A DNA stretch of 64,000 bases from Gordonia zhaorongruii. Its GTDB lineage: Bacteria > Actinomycetota > Actinomycetes > Mycobacteriales > Mycobacteriaceae. Below are positions 7,575-15,880 of the stretch, in pieces (the first letter of the stretch is position 1; each line of letters begins with the position of its first letter). A model generated the notes under the pieces. The model was not told the DNA's origin, did no database searches, and worked only from the letters and a program-made list of their open reading frames with translations. A program made the position numbers and the translations under genes. The stretch is taken from assembly GCF_007559005.1 (NCBI RefSeq), contig NZ_CP041763.1:1024463-1088462 (forward strand). Reading direction: 5' to 3'.

Positions 7575-8981
7575 GTGACAGACGACAACCAGGACGAGGC
7601 CGTCTTCGGACGCCCGGACGGCGTCACCGGATCTTTTGCGCACAGCGGGGCCCCGGCGGATCGGCGGCAACCCGTACTCGCCGCGCCCGATCCGGTGCTC
7701 AGCGAAGCGTTCGGCCGACCACCGGGCGAGAGCCAGACGCTCCAACGCGACCCGTATGCACGTCCCACCGACGATGAGCCCGAGACTCCGGACGATCCGT
7801 GGCGGGATCCGGACGCCTCGGCCTCGCTGACCTCACCCGCCATCGCCGAAACGGCTGATGCGCCGGTCACCGGTCCGGGACCGAAGCTCGGTATCCGGGA
7901 ACTGCTGAACGGCCGCCGCGTCCACTGGTGGGCGCTAGCCACGATCGGCATGGTGGCGCTCCTGGTCGGGGTCGCGGGTGGACTGGTGGGCCGGTGGACG
8001 GCCGAGGTCGCCACCCCGCTCAACTCGAATTCGGTGAAGCTGAACACCGACGATTCCGCGGATGACGGCGAAGGCGCGACGAACGTGACGAAGGTCGCGG
8101 ACGCCATGCGGCGCGCGGTCGTGACCATCGAGGTGCGTACCAGTGCGGGCGGCAGTACCGGGTCCGGGTTCGTGCTCGACAAGAACGGCTACATCGTCAC
8201 CAACAACCACGTCGTGTCGATGGCGTCCAGCGACAAGAACGCCAAGATCGAGGCGGTGTTCGCCGACCGCAGCCGCGTGCCCGCCCGGCTCGTCGGTCGT
8301 GATCCGAAGACCGACCTGGCGGTGATCAAGGTGGACGACGTGCAGAACCTGATGGTCTCGCGCCTCGGTGACTCGTCGAAGGTCGCGATCGGTTCGAACG
8401 TGGTCGCTTTCGGCGCGCCGCTCGGCCTCGCCAGGACCGTGACGACCGGCATCGTCAGCGCCGTGGACCGCCCCGTGCCGCTGCGGCCGGACGCCGAATC
8501 GGACACGGACGCGGTGATCAACGCGATCCAGACGGACGCCGCCATCAACCCGGGCAACTCCGGCGGCCCGCTCGTCGACTCCGAGGCGAGGGTGATCGGC
8601 GTCAACACGGCAGCCCGGACGGCCAGCGGCGGGTCCATCGGACTCGGTTTCGCGATACCCATCAACGAGGCGATCCCCGTTGTCCGGAGTCTCATCGAGC
8701 ACGGCAAGGTGGTCCATCCGGTGATCGGCGTCTCGGCCGCCACGGTCCGCAACGACAGGGTTTTCGGTGCGCAGGTCAAGGATGTGGCGAACGGGAGTGC
8801 CGCGCAGCGCGCCGGTCTGCGCGAAGGCGACGTCGTGACGGGCTTCGACGGCCGGGCCATCGAGGGTGCCGACGAGTTGACGGTCGCCGTTCGCACATCG
8901 AAGATCGACGAGTCGGTGAAGTTCACCTACTGGCGTGAGGGCCGGACCTTCGACGGTTCGATCACCCCGGTCAGCGACTAG
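7575..8981 (+). CDS. htrA: membrane-anchored HtrA/DegP-type serine protease with PDZ domain
   Basis: 468 residues: a disordered cytoplasmic N terminus, one transmembrane helix (about 116-140, WWALATIGMVALLVGVAGG), a trypsin-like domain and one C-terminal PDZ domain (GAQVKDVANGSAAQRAGLREGD). The catalytic triad reads H212 (NNHVV), D247 (KTDLAVIKV) and S329 (NPGNSGGP). The family degrades or refolds misfolded proteins outside the membrane. In Mycobacterium it forms part of the SigE regulon and belongs to the same cluster, which matches the 3-bp spacing from rseA. Confidence 0.95.
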   Translation: MTDDNQDEAVFGRPDGVTGSFAHSGAPADRRQPVLAAPDPVLSEAFGRPPGESQTLQRDPYARPTDDEPETPDDPWRDPDASASLTSPAIAETADAPVTGPGPKLGIRELLNGRRVHWWALATIGMVALLVGVAGGLVGRWTAEVATPLNSNSVKLNTDDSADDGEGATNVTKVADAMRRAVVTIEVRTSAGGSTGSGFVLDKNGYIVTNNHVVSMASSDKNAKIEAVFADRSRVPARLVGRDPKTDLAVIKVDDVQNLMVSRLGDSSKVAIGSNVVAFGAPLGLARTVTTGIVSAVDRPVPLRPDAESDTDAVINAIQTDAAINPGNSGGPLVDSEARVIGVNTAARTASGGSIGLGFAIPINEAIPVVRSLIEHGKVVHPVIGVSAATVRNDRVFGAQVKDVANGSAAQRAGLREGDVVTGFDGRAIEGADELTVAVRTSKIDESVKFTYWREGRTFDGSITPVSD

Positions 8982-9004
8982 TCCAACGATCGAACGGAAC
9001 TCGG

Positions 9005-9445
9005 ATGTTCAGCAGTATCGGGTGGGGCGAGATCGTCGTCATCCTCGCGGCGGGCCTGATCATTCTCGGACCCGAACGACTACCGGGTGCGGTCTCCTGG
9101 ACCATGCAGTCGATCCGCAAGGTGCGCGACTACGCCACCGGGGCGTCGGGTCAGCTGCGCGATGAGATGGGTGCCGACTTCGACCAGTTCCGCGAACCCA
9201 TCGCGCAGATCAACGAGCTGCGGCAGATGAGTCCGCGGAGCGTGGTGACCAAGCACCTGTTCAACGGCGACTCGTCGGCTGTGGACGATCTCGGACAGTC
9301 GGTGCGCACGTCGCTGGACGTGTCGGGGACCTCGGGCGTCAGCGGCCCCGCCGTCACGCCCGCCCCTGCGGCTCAGTCGCAGAACGACGCCGAGCCCGCG
9401 CCTGCGCCGCGCTCGCACGACGTCTCCGATTGGGACGCGACCTGA
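9005..9445 (+). CDS. tatB: Sec-independent (Tat) translocase subunit TatB
   Basis: The 146-residue protein begins with a short hydrophobic helix (GEIVVILAAGLIILGPERLP), the Tha4/Hcf106 signature including the conserved G-P-E-R-L-P turn. An amphipathic helix (SWTMQSIRKVRDYATGASG) and a long polar, Ala/Pro-rich tail follow. TatB joins TatC to bind twin-arginine signal peptides. It is 23 bp downstream of htrA, as in M. tuberculosis (Rv1224), and converges on mrp with only 9 bp between. Confidence 0.93.
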   Translation: MFSSIGWGEIVVILAAGLIILGPERLPGAVSWTMQSIRKVRDYATGASGQLRDEMGADFDQFREPIAQINELRQMSPRSVVTKHLFNGDSSAVDDLGQSVRTSLDVSGTSGVSGPAVTPAPAAQSQNDAEPAPAPRSHDVSDWDAT

Positions 9446-9454
9446 CGGTTCCGG

Positions 9455-10600
9455 TCAGTCGTGCCGAGTCGTGTCGATCCCGAGGCTCATCCCGGCGAGT
9501 CCGCGGCGGCGGACGGCGAGCTTGTCGGCGATCGCCCGCAGTGCCGACCCGGACGCCGAGTCCGGCTTATCCAGCACCACCGGGGTGCCTGCGTCACCGC
9601 CCTCCCGCAGGTCCTGCTCCATCGGAACCTGCCCGAGAAGCTCCACGTCCGCGCCGACTGCGCGGGTCAGGCGCTCGGAGACCTGCTGGCCGCCGCCCGA
9701 CCCGAAGGGCTCCATCCGCGATCCGTCGGGAAGTTCGAGCCACGACATGTTCTCCACGACGCCCAGGATCTTCTGGTGGGTCTGCAATGCGATGGCGCCG
9801 GCCCGCTCGGCGACCTCCGCCGCCGCCTGCTGCGGGGTCGTGACGACCAGGATCTCGGCTCCCGGGATCAGCTGCGCGATGGAGATCGCGACGTCGCCGG
9901 TACCGGGCGGCAGGTCGAGCAGCAGGACGTCGAGATCGCCCCAGTACACGTCGGCGAGGAACTGCTGCAGCGCACGGTGCAGCATCGGACCGCGCCAGGT
10001 GACGGGCGTGTTGCCACTGGTGAACTGTCCGATCGAGATGAACTTCACGCCGTGGCTCTGCGGCGGCATGATCATCTGCTCCACCTGAGTGGGCTTGGCA
10101 TCGCTGCCGAGCATGCGCGGGACGCTGTGTCCGTAGATGTCGGCGTCGAGCACGCCAACGGACATCCCCCGGTCGGCCAGCGCGGTCGCGAGGTTCACCG
10201 TGACACTCGACTTGCCGACGCCGCCCTTGCCTGACGCGACCGCGTAGACGCGAGTGAGGTTGCCCGGCTTGGCGAACGGGATCTCCGGCTCGGCGCGATC
10301 ACCGCGCAGCTTCTTCCGCAGCGCGGTCCGCTGCTCGTCGTCCATCACGTCCAGTTCGACGCGCACCGCGCCGACACCGGGGACGTCGGAGACAGCGGTC
10401 GATACGCGATCGGTGATCTCGGTCCGCAACGGACAACCGGAGGTGGTCAGGAAGATGCCGATGTCGACACTTCCGTTATCGGCGATGTCCACCGATTTGA
10501 CCATGCCCAGATCGGTGAGCGGCTTGCCGATCTCGGGATCGGAGACCTTGCTGAGCGCTGCGCGAACGGCGGATTCGGAGGGCGTACCGGCTGTAGTCAC
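9455..10600 (-). CDS. mrp: Mrp/NBP35-family P-loop ATPase, iron-sulfur cluster carrier
   Basis: 381 residues. An N-terminal MIP18/DUF59 domain (LSKVSDPEIGKPLTDLG) is followed by a deviant Walker A motif GKGGVGKSS (124-132), characteristic of MinD/Mrp ATPases, and by LLLDLPPGTGD. Such proteins load Fe-S clusters onto apo-proteins. It starts with GTG at 10600; a TAGACT box lies 7 nt upstream (10608-10613 on the other strand), so a leaderless transcript is likely. A 6-bp inverted repeat (CAGACT/AGTCTG, 10623-10641) sits near the -35 position. Confidence 0.92.
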   Translation of the reverse strand: MTTAGTPSESAVRAALSKVSDPEIGKPLTDLGMVKSVDIADNGSVDIGIFLTTSGCPLRTEITDRVSTAVSDVPGVGAVRVELDVMDDEQRTALRKKLRGDRAEPEIPFAKPGNLTRVYAVASGKGGVGKSSVTVNLATALADRGMSVGVLDADIYGHSVPRMLGSDAKPTQVEQMIMPPQSHGVKFISIGQFTSGNTPVTWRGPMLHRALQQFLADVYWGDLDVLLLDLPPGTGDVAISIAQLIPGAEILVVTTPQQAAAEVAERAGAIALQTHQKILGVVENMSWLELPDGSRMEPFGSGGGQQVSERLTRAVGADVELLGQVPMEQDLREGGDAGTPVVLDKPDSASGSALRAIADKLAVRRRGLAGMSLGIDTTRHD

Positions 10601-10649
10601 ATGTCCGAGTCTAACCAGACCGCAGACTGGAGTGCAGTCTGCCCGACGC

Positions 10650-11771
10650 TCAGCGGCCGGGGACCGGCGGACCGGGCAGGGGTGGCAGGCAGATCGGTCC
10701 GAGGCAGTTCTTCGGCGGCTTCTTCGACGTCGACGGGGGAGTGGACGGCTTGGACTTGGTAGGCTTGTCGTCGTCGGACTTCTCGTCCTTCTTCTTCGAC
10801 GTGGAAGGCTTCTCGTCCTTCCGGTCCTTCTTCTTGTCGTCCTTCTTGTCCTTATCCTTCTTCTTATCTTTGTCGTCGTCCTTCGGGGTGCTCATCTCGG
10901 GGATGGGCGTCGTCGGCATGACGCCGGTCGAGTAGGCCGCGGCCCACCCGAGGACGTTGTTCGCGTAGGGGACCGACCGGTTGTACCGGAGTACCGACTG
11001 CACCTTGTGGGCGTCGTTCATGATGTCGACGACTCCTGCGCAGAGGTACCGGCCCGCGGCGTACGAGGCGTCGAAGACGTTGTCGGGGTCGTCCTTGCCG
11101 TCACCGTTCGCGTCCGATCCCCAGCTGGCCCAGGTGGACGGGATGAACTGCATCGACCCCATGGCGCGGTCGTGCGACTTGTCGCCGTCGTACTTGCCGC
11201 CGTCGGTGTCGGTGATGACCTCGTTCCCGGCGAGCGAGCCGTCGAGGACCGGGCCGCGGATCTTGGTGATGGTGTCGCCGTAGCTGTTCACATTCCCGTT
11301 CCCGGCGTGTCCGGACTCGATGCGGCCGATGCCTGCGAGGAGGAACCACGGGAGCTTGCATTGCGGAGTCTCGGAGGAGACCCGCTTGGCGGCCATCTTG
11401 TAGGCCTTCAACACGATGCCGGGGATACCGAGGGGGCCGGAAGGAAGGTTCGCGGCGATCCGGAACTGGGCCGCCTCGTCGTCGGAGCCACCGTCGGAGC
11501 CGCCGGGGGTCGTCGCCGGCGGAGCGAAGCCGACGAGCTGTCCGCCGGATGCCGGGACGATGTGCATCACCGAGTCGGTGGTTGCGGAGTCCGCCGCGAG
11601 CGTGGGTCCGCCGACGTCGACCGGGCCGTGTGCGCTCGGCTCGGCGACCGCGCCGGATGCCATGCCCCCGAGGAGCAGCGATCCGACGATCACGACGCCC
11701 GATCCCGCGGCGAGTGCGCGCCGCGGCACATGCACCCGGTTCGGGCGGTGGTGCCAGAAGCTGATCCCCAT
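10650..11771 (-). CDS. secreted lytic murein transglycosylase (MltB/SLT-like, Rv1230c type)
   Basis: 373 residues with an N-terminal signal or anchor (GVVIVGSLLLGGMASGAVA). The catalytic domain shows the likely acid at E152 (AGIGRIESGHAG), MGSMQFIPSTWASWG and FDASYAAGRYLC, typical of MltB-like transglycosylases. These cleave the MurNAc-GlcNAc bond of peptidoglycan with 1,6-anhydro formation. The C-terminal ~100 residues are Lys/Asp-rich low complexity, ending in a Pro/Cys segment (CLGPICLPPLPGPP), probably wall-associated. A ribosome site GGAG lies upstream of the ATG at 11771. It is the first gene after the DUF1003/MgtE pair on the same strand. Confidence 0.85.
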   Translation of the reverse strand: MGISFWHHRPNRVHVPRRALAAGSGVVIVGSLLLGGMASGAVAEPSAHGPVDVGGPTLAADSATTDSVMHIVPASGGQLVGFAPPATTPGGSDGGSDDEAAQFRIAANLPSGPLGIPGIVLKAYKMAAKRVSSETPQCKLPWFLLAGIGRIESGHAGNGNVNSYGDTITKIRGPVLDGSLAGNEVITDTDGGKYDGDKSHDRAMGSMQFIPSTWASWGSDANGDGKDDPDNVFDASYAAGRYLCAGVVDIMNDAHKVQSVLRYNRSVPYANNVLGWAAAYSTGVMPTTPIPEMSTPKDDDKDKKKDKDKKDDKKKDRKDEKPSTSKKKDEKSDDDKPTKSKPSTPPSTSKKPPKNCLGPICLPPLPGPPVPGR

Positions 11772-11865
11772 AGTGCGAAGCTCCAGTTGAGTGTCGTTAC
11801 CGCGCTTGGAGACGAATGTGTGGAATCATTCACCCCCCGCGACTGTGAGTCAGCATACATTCCAC

Positions 11866-12399
11866 TCAATCGTCCGTCGCATCGGATTCGCCCGATCGGT
11901 CCGGGGTCGGTGATTCACGGAGCTTCTCCAACAGCCGATCAGCGATCTCGTCGACCAGATCTTCGTGCTCTCTTCGCAGGTAATCGCGGGTGACGGTGTC
12001 GCCGACGGCGAGCCGCACGGCAGCGAGTTCGCGGGCCAGGAACTCGGTGTCGTCCTTGGTCTGGGCTGCACGCCTGCGGTCCTCGTCGAGCGACACGCGG
12101 TCGCGGTTCTCCTGCCGGTTCTGGGCGAGAAGGATGAGGGGCGCAGCGTACGCGGCCTGCGTCGAGAAGGCCAGGTTCAGCAGGATGAACGGGTACGGGT
12201 CCCACGCGAACGCGAACACCCCGACGTTCAGCAGAATCCAGACGATCACGATGACGGTCTGGATCGCGAGATACCGTCCGGTGCCCAGGAATCGGGCGAC
12301 GCGCTCGCTGTAGAAGCCGACCACGTCGGAGTCGAGGTTGAAGCGGATGCGATGGCGGGTCTCGACCGGAGTGTCGAGGTGGCGTCCGGTCGGGCTCAT
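11866..12399 (-). CDS. DUF1003 membrane protein (Rv1231c type)
   Basis: 177 residues with two closely spaced hydrophobic helices (YLAIQTVIVIVWILLNVGVF and YPFILLNLAFSTQAAYAAPL), then a polar C-terminal helix rich in Glu and Arg. This is the DUF1003 pattern; no function is established. Its start overlaps the stop of the upstream MgtE-type gene by 4 bp (ATGA), so both proteins are probably made together. The pairing of these two genes is conserved in Mycobacterium, which suggests a shared role, perhaps in divalent-cation sensing or transport, but that is inference. Confidence 0.85.
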   Translation of the reverse strand: MSPTGRHLDTPVETRHRIRFNLDSDVVGFYSERVARFLGTGRYLAIQTVIVIVWILLNVGVFAFAWDPYPFILLNLAFSTQAAYAAPLILLAQNRQENRDRVSLDEDRRRAAQTKDDTEFLARELAAVRLAVGDTVTRDYLRREHEDLVDEIADRLLEKLRESPTPDRSGESDATDD

Positions 12400-13676
12400 A
12401 CGAGGTGTCCTTCCGAGTCGTCCTCACGCCAGTCGTGGGGCAGCAGGGCATCGAGCAGGTCGTCGACCGCCACCGCACCGAGCAGATGCGACGCATCGTC
12501 CACGACGGGCGCGCTGACCAGGTTGTAGGTGGCGAAGAAGCGGGTCATCGTCCCGAGCGAGTCGCTCGGACGCAGGCGCGGCATCTCGGCGTCCAGAATG
12601 CCGCCGACCAGGTTGGCGGGCGGTTCCCGGAGCAGTCGCTGAGTGTGCACGGAGCCGAGGAACTTCCCGGTCGGGGTGTTCGTCGGCGGCCGGACCACGA
12701 ACACCATGCTGGCGGCGGCGGAATTGATGTCGGGGTCGCGGACGCGCGCCAGGGCCTCGGACACCGTCGCGTTCGCGGTGAGGATGAGGGGCTCGGGCGT
12801 CATGATGCCGCCCGCCGTGTCCGGGGAGTGCATGAGCAGCCTGCGCACCGATTCGGACTCCTCGGGGTCCATGTTCGACAGCAGGGCCTCCGCCTCGGAC
12901 GTCGGCAGCTCGGCGACCAGGTCGGCGACGTCGTCGGGATCCATCGCCTCCAGGACGTCGCCCGCGCGCTCGGGCTTCAGGCTGGCGAGGACGTCACTCT
13001 GGTCGTCGGTCGGCATCTCCTGCAGGATGTCGGCCAGCCGCTCGTTGTCCAGCGCGGCGGCGATCTCGTTCCGCCGCTTCGCAGGCAGTTCGCGCAGGGC
13101 ATTGGCGACGTCGGCGGCGCGCATGCCCTCGTACAGGGTGAGCGCACGTTCCACTGCCTGCCCGGGCCGTGCGAGCTCGAGTTGGTTGAGCCCGTGGACG
13201 TGGCGCCATTCGACGGTCAGGGTCTCACCGCGCCGCCGCAGGCCCTTGCGGAGCGTGCGGAGCGCCACCCGGCTGACCATCCAGTCCCGGCTGCGGCTGC
13301 GCTCCACCGCGAGGTCGATGACGACGAGGTCGGTGCCGTGCAGTTCCTCGTAATCGGGGTCGTCGGTCCGGACCCGGCTGTCGAGGATCTGGCCGACGGC
13401 GAGCGCCTCGTTCGGGCGCAACCTCAGCTTCCGCAGGTTCACATGCCCCGTCGACAGGGTGATCGCGTCGGGGGAGATGCTGGTGACTCGAAGCATCGGC
13501 ACGAAGATGCGGCGTCTGGTGGTCAGTTCGACGGCCAGGCCCAGAGCGCGCGGCTGCTGACCGGGGAGGTACATCGAGATGACCACATCGCGGACCCGGC
13601 CGATGGATTCGCCGTCCGGACCGAGAACTGCCAGGCCGACTAGTCTGGCTACGTAGACCTTCTGGGTGGGCGTCAT
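12396..13676 (-). CDS. PRC-barrel / MgtE N-terminal / CBS domain protein (Rv1232c type)
   Basis: 426 residues with no membrane segment. The order is an N-terminal PRC-barrel-like part (LVGLAVLGPDGESIGRVRDVV), an MgtE N-terminal superhelix (LPAKRRNEIAAALD through MDPEESESV), then a CBS pair starting near TAGGIMTPEPLI. MgtE channels use these domains as a Mg2+ gate, but the channel domain is absent here. The start at 13676 fits homologues, and a TAAGCT box 7 nt upstream suggests a leaderless mRNA. The box sits in a 15-bp inverted repeat (CTTCTA-GCT-TAGAAG) between this gene and the divergent 13729 gene. Confidence 0.85.
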   Translation of the reverse strand: MTPTQKVYVARLVGLAVLGPDGESIGRVRDVVISMYLPGQQPRALGLAVELTTRRRIFVPMLRVTSISPDAITLSTGHVNLRKLRLRPNEALAVGQILDSRVRTDDPDYEELHGTDLVVIDLAVERSRSRDWMVSRVALRTLRKGLRRRGETLTVEWRHVHGLNQLELARPGQAVERALTLYEGMRAADVANALRELPAKRRNEIAAALDNERLADILQEMPTDDQSDVLASLKPERAGDVLEAMDPDDVADLVAELPTSEAEALLSNMDPEESESVRRLLMHSPDTAGGIMTPEPLILTANATVSEALARVRDPDINSAAASMVFVVRPPTNTPTGKFLGSVHTQRLLREPPANLVGGILDAEMPRLRPSDSLGTMTRFFATYNLVSAPVVDDASHLLGAVAVDDLLDALLPHDWREDDSEGHLV

Positions 13677-13728
13677 GGCTTCTAGCTTAGAAGTCGCCGC
13701 CCTCCAGTTCCGTGAGGCAGGAGTGACG

Positions 13729-14211
13729 ATGACGAATCCGATGCGAGGGATGTCCGGATTGCCGACGCCGCCGAAGGGGTGGCCGGTCGGCTCGTACGAC
13801 ACGTACGAGCAGGCGCAGCACGCTGTGGATCACCTATCCGACAGTCATTTCGCGGTGGAGAACCTGACGATCGTCGGCGTGGACCTGATGCAGGTGGAGC
13901 GTGTTCTCGGCCGGTTGAGCTGGGGAAAGGTGATCGGCGGCGGCATCGTGTCGGGCGCCTGGCTCGGCCTGTTCTTCGGCGCGTTGGTCAGCCTGTTCGC
14001 GTCCGGTCAGAACGTGTGGGCGCCCATCGCGTTCGGTGTGATCGCCGGCATGGTCTTCGGGTTGATCTCGGCGGCGATTCCGTACGCCGCGACGCGTGGT
14101 CAGCGCGACTTCACGTCGACGATGCAACTCGTCGCGGGGCGCTACGACGTCCTCTGCGATCCGCGTACCGCAGAGCAGGCGCGCGACATCCTCGCCCGGC
14201 TCGCCATCTAG
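13729..14211 (+). CDS. general-stress-protein-17M-like membrane protein (Rv1234 type)
   Basis: 160 residues. The N-terminal part (WPVGSYDTYEQAQHAVDHLS, followed by VENLTIVGVDL) is the general stress protein 17M-like fold. Two glycine-rich hydrophobic segments follow (VIGGGIVSGAWLGLFFGALV and APIAFGVIAGMVFGLISAAI). Function is unknown. The ATG at 13729 is preceded by AGGAG at a good distance; a longer frame from 13666 would overlap the divergent gene. It holds the same place as Rv1234, between the MgtE-type gene and lpqY. Confidence 0.82.
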   Translation: MTNPMRGMSGLPTPPKGWPVGSYDTYEQAQHAVDHLSDSHFAVENLTIVGVDLMQVERVLGRLSWGKVIGGGIVSGAWLGLFFGALVSLFASGQNVWAPIAFGVIAGMVFGLISAAIPYAATRGQRDFTSTMQLVAGRYDVLCDPRTAEQARDILARLAI

Positions 14212-14220
14212 TCCGGCCAT

Positions 14221-14240
14221 CGCCACCGGCACAGGTGGCG
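14221..14240 (+). terminator. terminator-like hairpin after the 13729 gene
   Basis: CGCCACC and GGTGGCG form a 7-bp GC-rich stem with a 6-base loop, 9 bp after the stop. There is no T-tract, so it may be a weak or U-less terminator as often seen in actinobacteria. Confidence 0.45.
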
Positions 14241-14280
14241 GACCCGCCTTACCTGACGCCTGCGAGACACTCCCACCCAG

Positions 14281-14327
14281 GATGTGCGATGTGTCACTCG
14301 GCCGTGCGATACCCTAACTCGCACATC
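14281..14327. promoter_or_regulatory. 9-bp inverted repeat in the lpqY upstream region
   Basis: GATGTGCGA (14281-14289) and its exact complement TCGCACATC (14319-14327) flank 29 bp, and a third related element CGTGCGATA lies between them at 14303. The right arm abuts a -10-like CTAACT. This looks like an operator with several half-sites for a regulator of the trehalose importer genes. The regulator is not encoded nearby. Confidence 0.45.
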
Positions 14328-14398
14328 AGCTTTCATTAGCTGTTTCTCAGGTGCGCGCATCCTCGCGGTGCCGCAGAGGGCAGGAGGCAGTGCGAGAC

Positions 14399-15880
14399 AT
14401 GCGACCCGAGGATTCCTCCGGCGACGGTTTCGGTGTTTCGCCACCGCGTCGGCGCCGGCTACGGACCAAGCTGTCGGCAGTGCTCGTTGCGGCCGCTGCC
14501 GCAGCGACGCCGGCATTGACCGCGTGCGGCGCGGACTACGAGCAGGGCACCATCAACATCTACGCAGCCGCTGACGGCTTCGATTACATCACCGAGGTCG
14601 CGGAGCGGTGCTCGGCCGATTCGTCCGGCGAGTACACGATCGCGACCCACATGCTTCCCAAGGAAGCGGACATGCAGCGACTCCAACTCGCTCGCCGACT
14701 CACCGGCAACGATGCGGGCCTGGATCTGATGGCCATGGACGTGGTCTGGACCGCCGAGTTCGCCGACGCGGGCTGGGTTGTTCCGGTACCGGGCGACATG
14801 GCGTCCGAGATCGAGGCGAACACGCTGGCGGGTCCGCTCGAGACGGTGATGTGGAAACGCGACGACGAACCGGCGAAGCGGCCGTACGCGATTCCGATGT
14901 GGACCAACTCGCAGCTCCTCTGGTACCGGCCGGATGTGATGAAGGACGACCTGGGTCGGCGTTCGGCGCCGACCACCTGGGACGGGATGCTCGCCGATGC
15001 GCGCAAGATCGGGGACGCGGGCGGACCGTCGCAGATCCTGTTGCAGGCCAAGCAGTACGAGGGGCTGATGGTCTGGTTCAACTCGCTGCTCGCATCCGCG
15101 GGCGGCGAGGTCCTCGATCCGGACGACCCGACGAAGGTGACGCTCACCGACACCCCCGAGCACCGGGCGGCCACGGTGAAGGCGCTGAGCGTGATGCGCG
15201 CCGTCGCGACCGCGCCGGGAGCCGACCCGTCGTTGAGCAACTCGGATGAGGGCACGGCGAGCGACGGCATGGAGAAGGGCATCGGCGCCTTCGAGATCAA
15301 CTGGCCGTTCGTGTTCGCCGGCATCAAGGAGAACGGTGCGGCGGGCGAGGCCCAGATCATGGGCGACTCGCTCACCGGGTTCAAGGACATCATCGACGCA
15401 ACGGCCGACAACCCGACGGATCCGCGGATCGCGCAGGTCAACAAGGTGGTGCGGACGAAGTTCGACTTCGCTCCCTACCCGGGCATCGTGAAGGGCGAGC
15501 CTGCCCGCTCGACACCGGGAGGTTTCAACATCGGTGTCGCGTCTACGTCCGAGCAGCAGGATCTCGCCTTCAAGGCGGCTGCCTGCCTCACAGATGAGAA
15601 CGCGCAGAAGGTGTACGGCGTCCGCGGCGGCACCCCGCCGACCCGCGAGGCGCTGTACGACGACGCCGAGTTCAAGCTCGCGTACCCGATGAGCGAGGTG
15701 ATCCGGCGTCAGCTCGACGAGGGCGCGGCTCCGCGTCCGGCGACGCCGCGTTACCAGGACATCTCGACGGCCATCACCGCGACGCTGAGTCCGGCCGGGC
15801 GCTGGGATCCGGAGCGCAAGGCCGATGAGATCGCCGCGGTCACCCAGCGCGCGATCGACGGGGAGGGGATCGTCCCATGA
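14399..15880 (+). CDS. lpqY: trehalose ABC transporter substrate-binding lipoprotein LpqY
   Basis: A 493-residue extracytoplasmic solute-binding protein with an arginine-rich start and a lipobox LTAC (C43), so it is a lipoprotein. The body is a family 1 sugar-binding protein (INIYAAADGFDYITEVAERC, MAMDVVWTAEFADAGW, and GIGAFEINWPFVF). It is followed by sugA-sugB-sugC in the order of Rv1235-Rv1238, whose transporter takes up trehalose released during mycolate transfer. The ATG at 14399 has AGGAGG 11 nt upstream; GTG codons at 14351 and 14390 are alternatives. The specific sugar is inferred from conserved order. Confidence 0.92.
   Translation: MRPEDSSGDGFGVSPPRRRRLRTKLSAVLVAAAAAATPALTACGADYEQGTINIYAAADGFDYITEVAERCSADSSGEYTIATHMLPKEADMQRLQLARRLTGNDAGLDLMAMDVVWTAEFADAGWVVPVPGDMASEIEANTLAGPLETVMWKRDDEPAKRPYAIPMWTNSQLLWYRPDVMKDDLGRRSAPTTWDGMLADARKIGDAGGPSQILLQAKQYEGLMVWFNSLLASAGGEVLDPDDPTKVTLTDTPEHRAATVKALSVMRAVATAPGADPSLSNSDEGTASDGMEKGIGAFEINWPFVFAGIKENGAAGEAQIMGDSLTGFKDIIDATADNPTDPRIAQVNKVVRTKFDFAPYPGIVKGEPARSTPGGFNIGVASTSEQQDLAFKAAACLTDENAQKVYGVRGGTPPTREALYDDAEFKLAYPMSEVIRRQLDEGAAPRPATPRYQDISTAITATLSPAGRWDPERKADEIAAVTQRAIDGEGIVP

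Noticed and set aside
10254..11993. Plus-strand open frame over mrp, the transglycosylase and the DUF1003 gene (579 codons)
   Set aside because: It spans three conserved minus-strand genes; a shadow.
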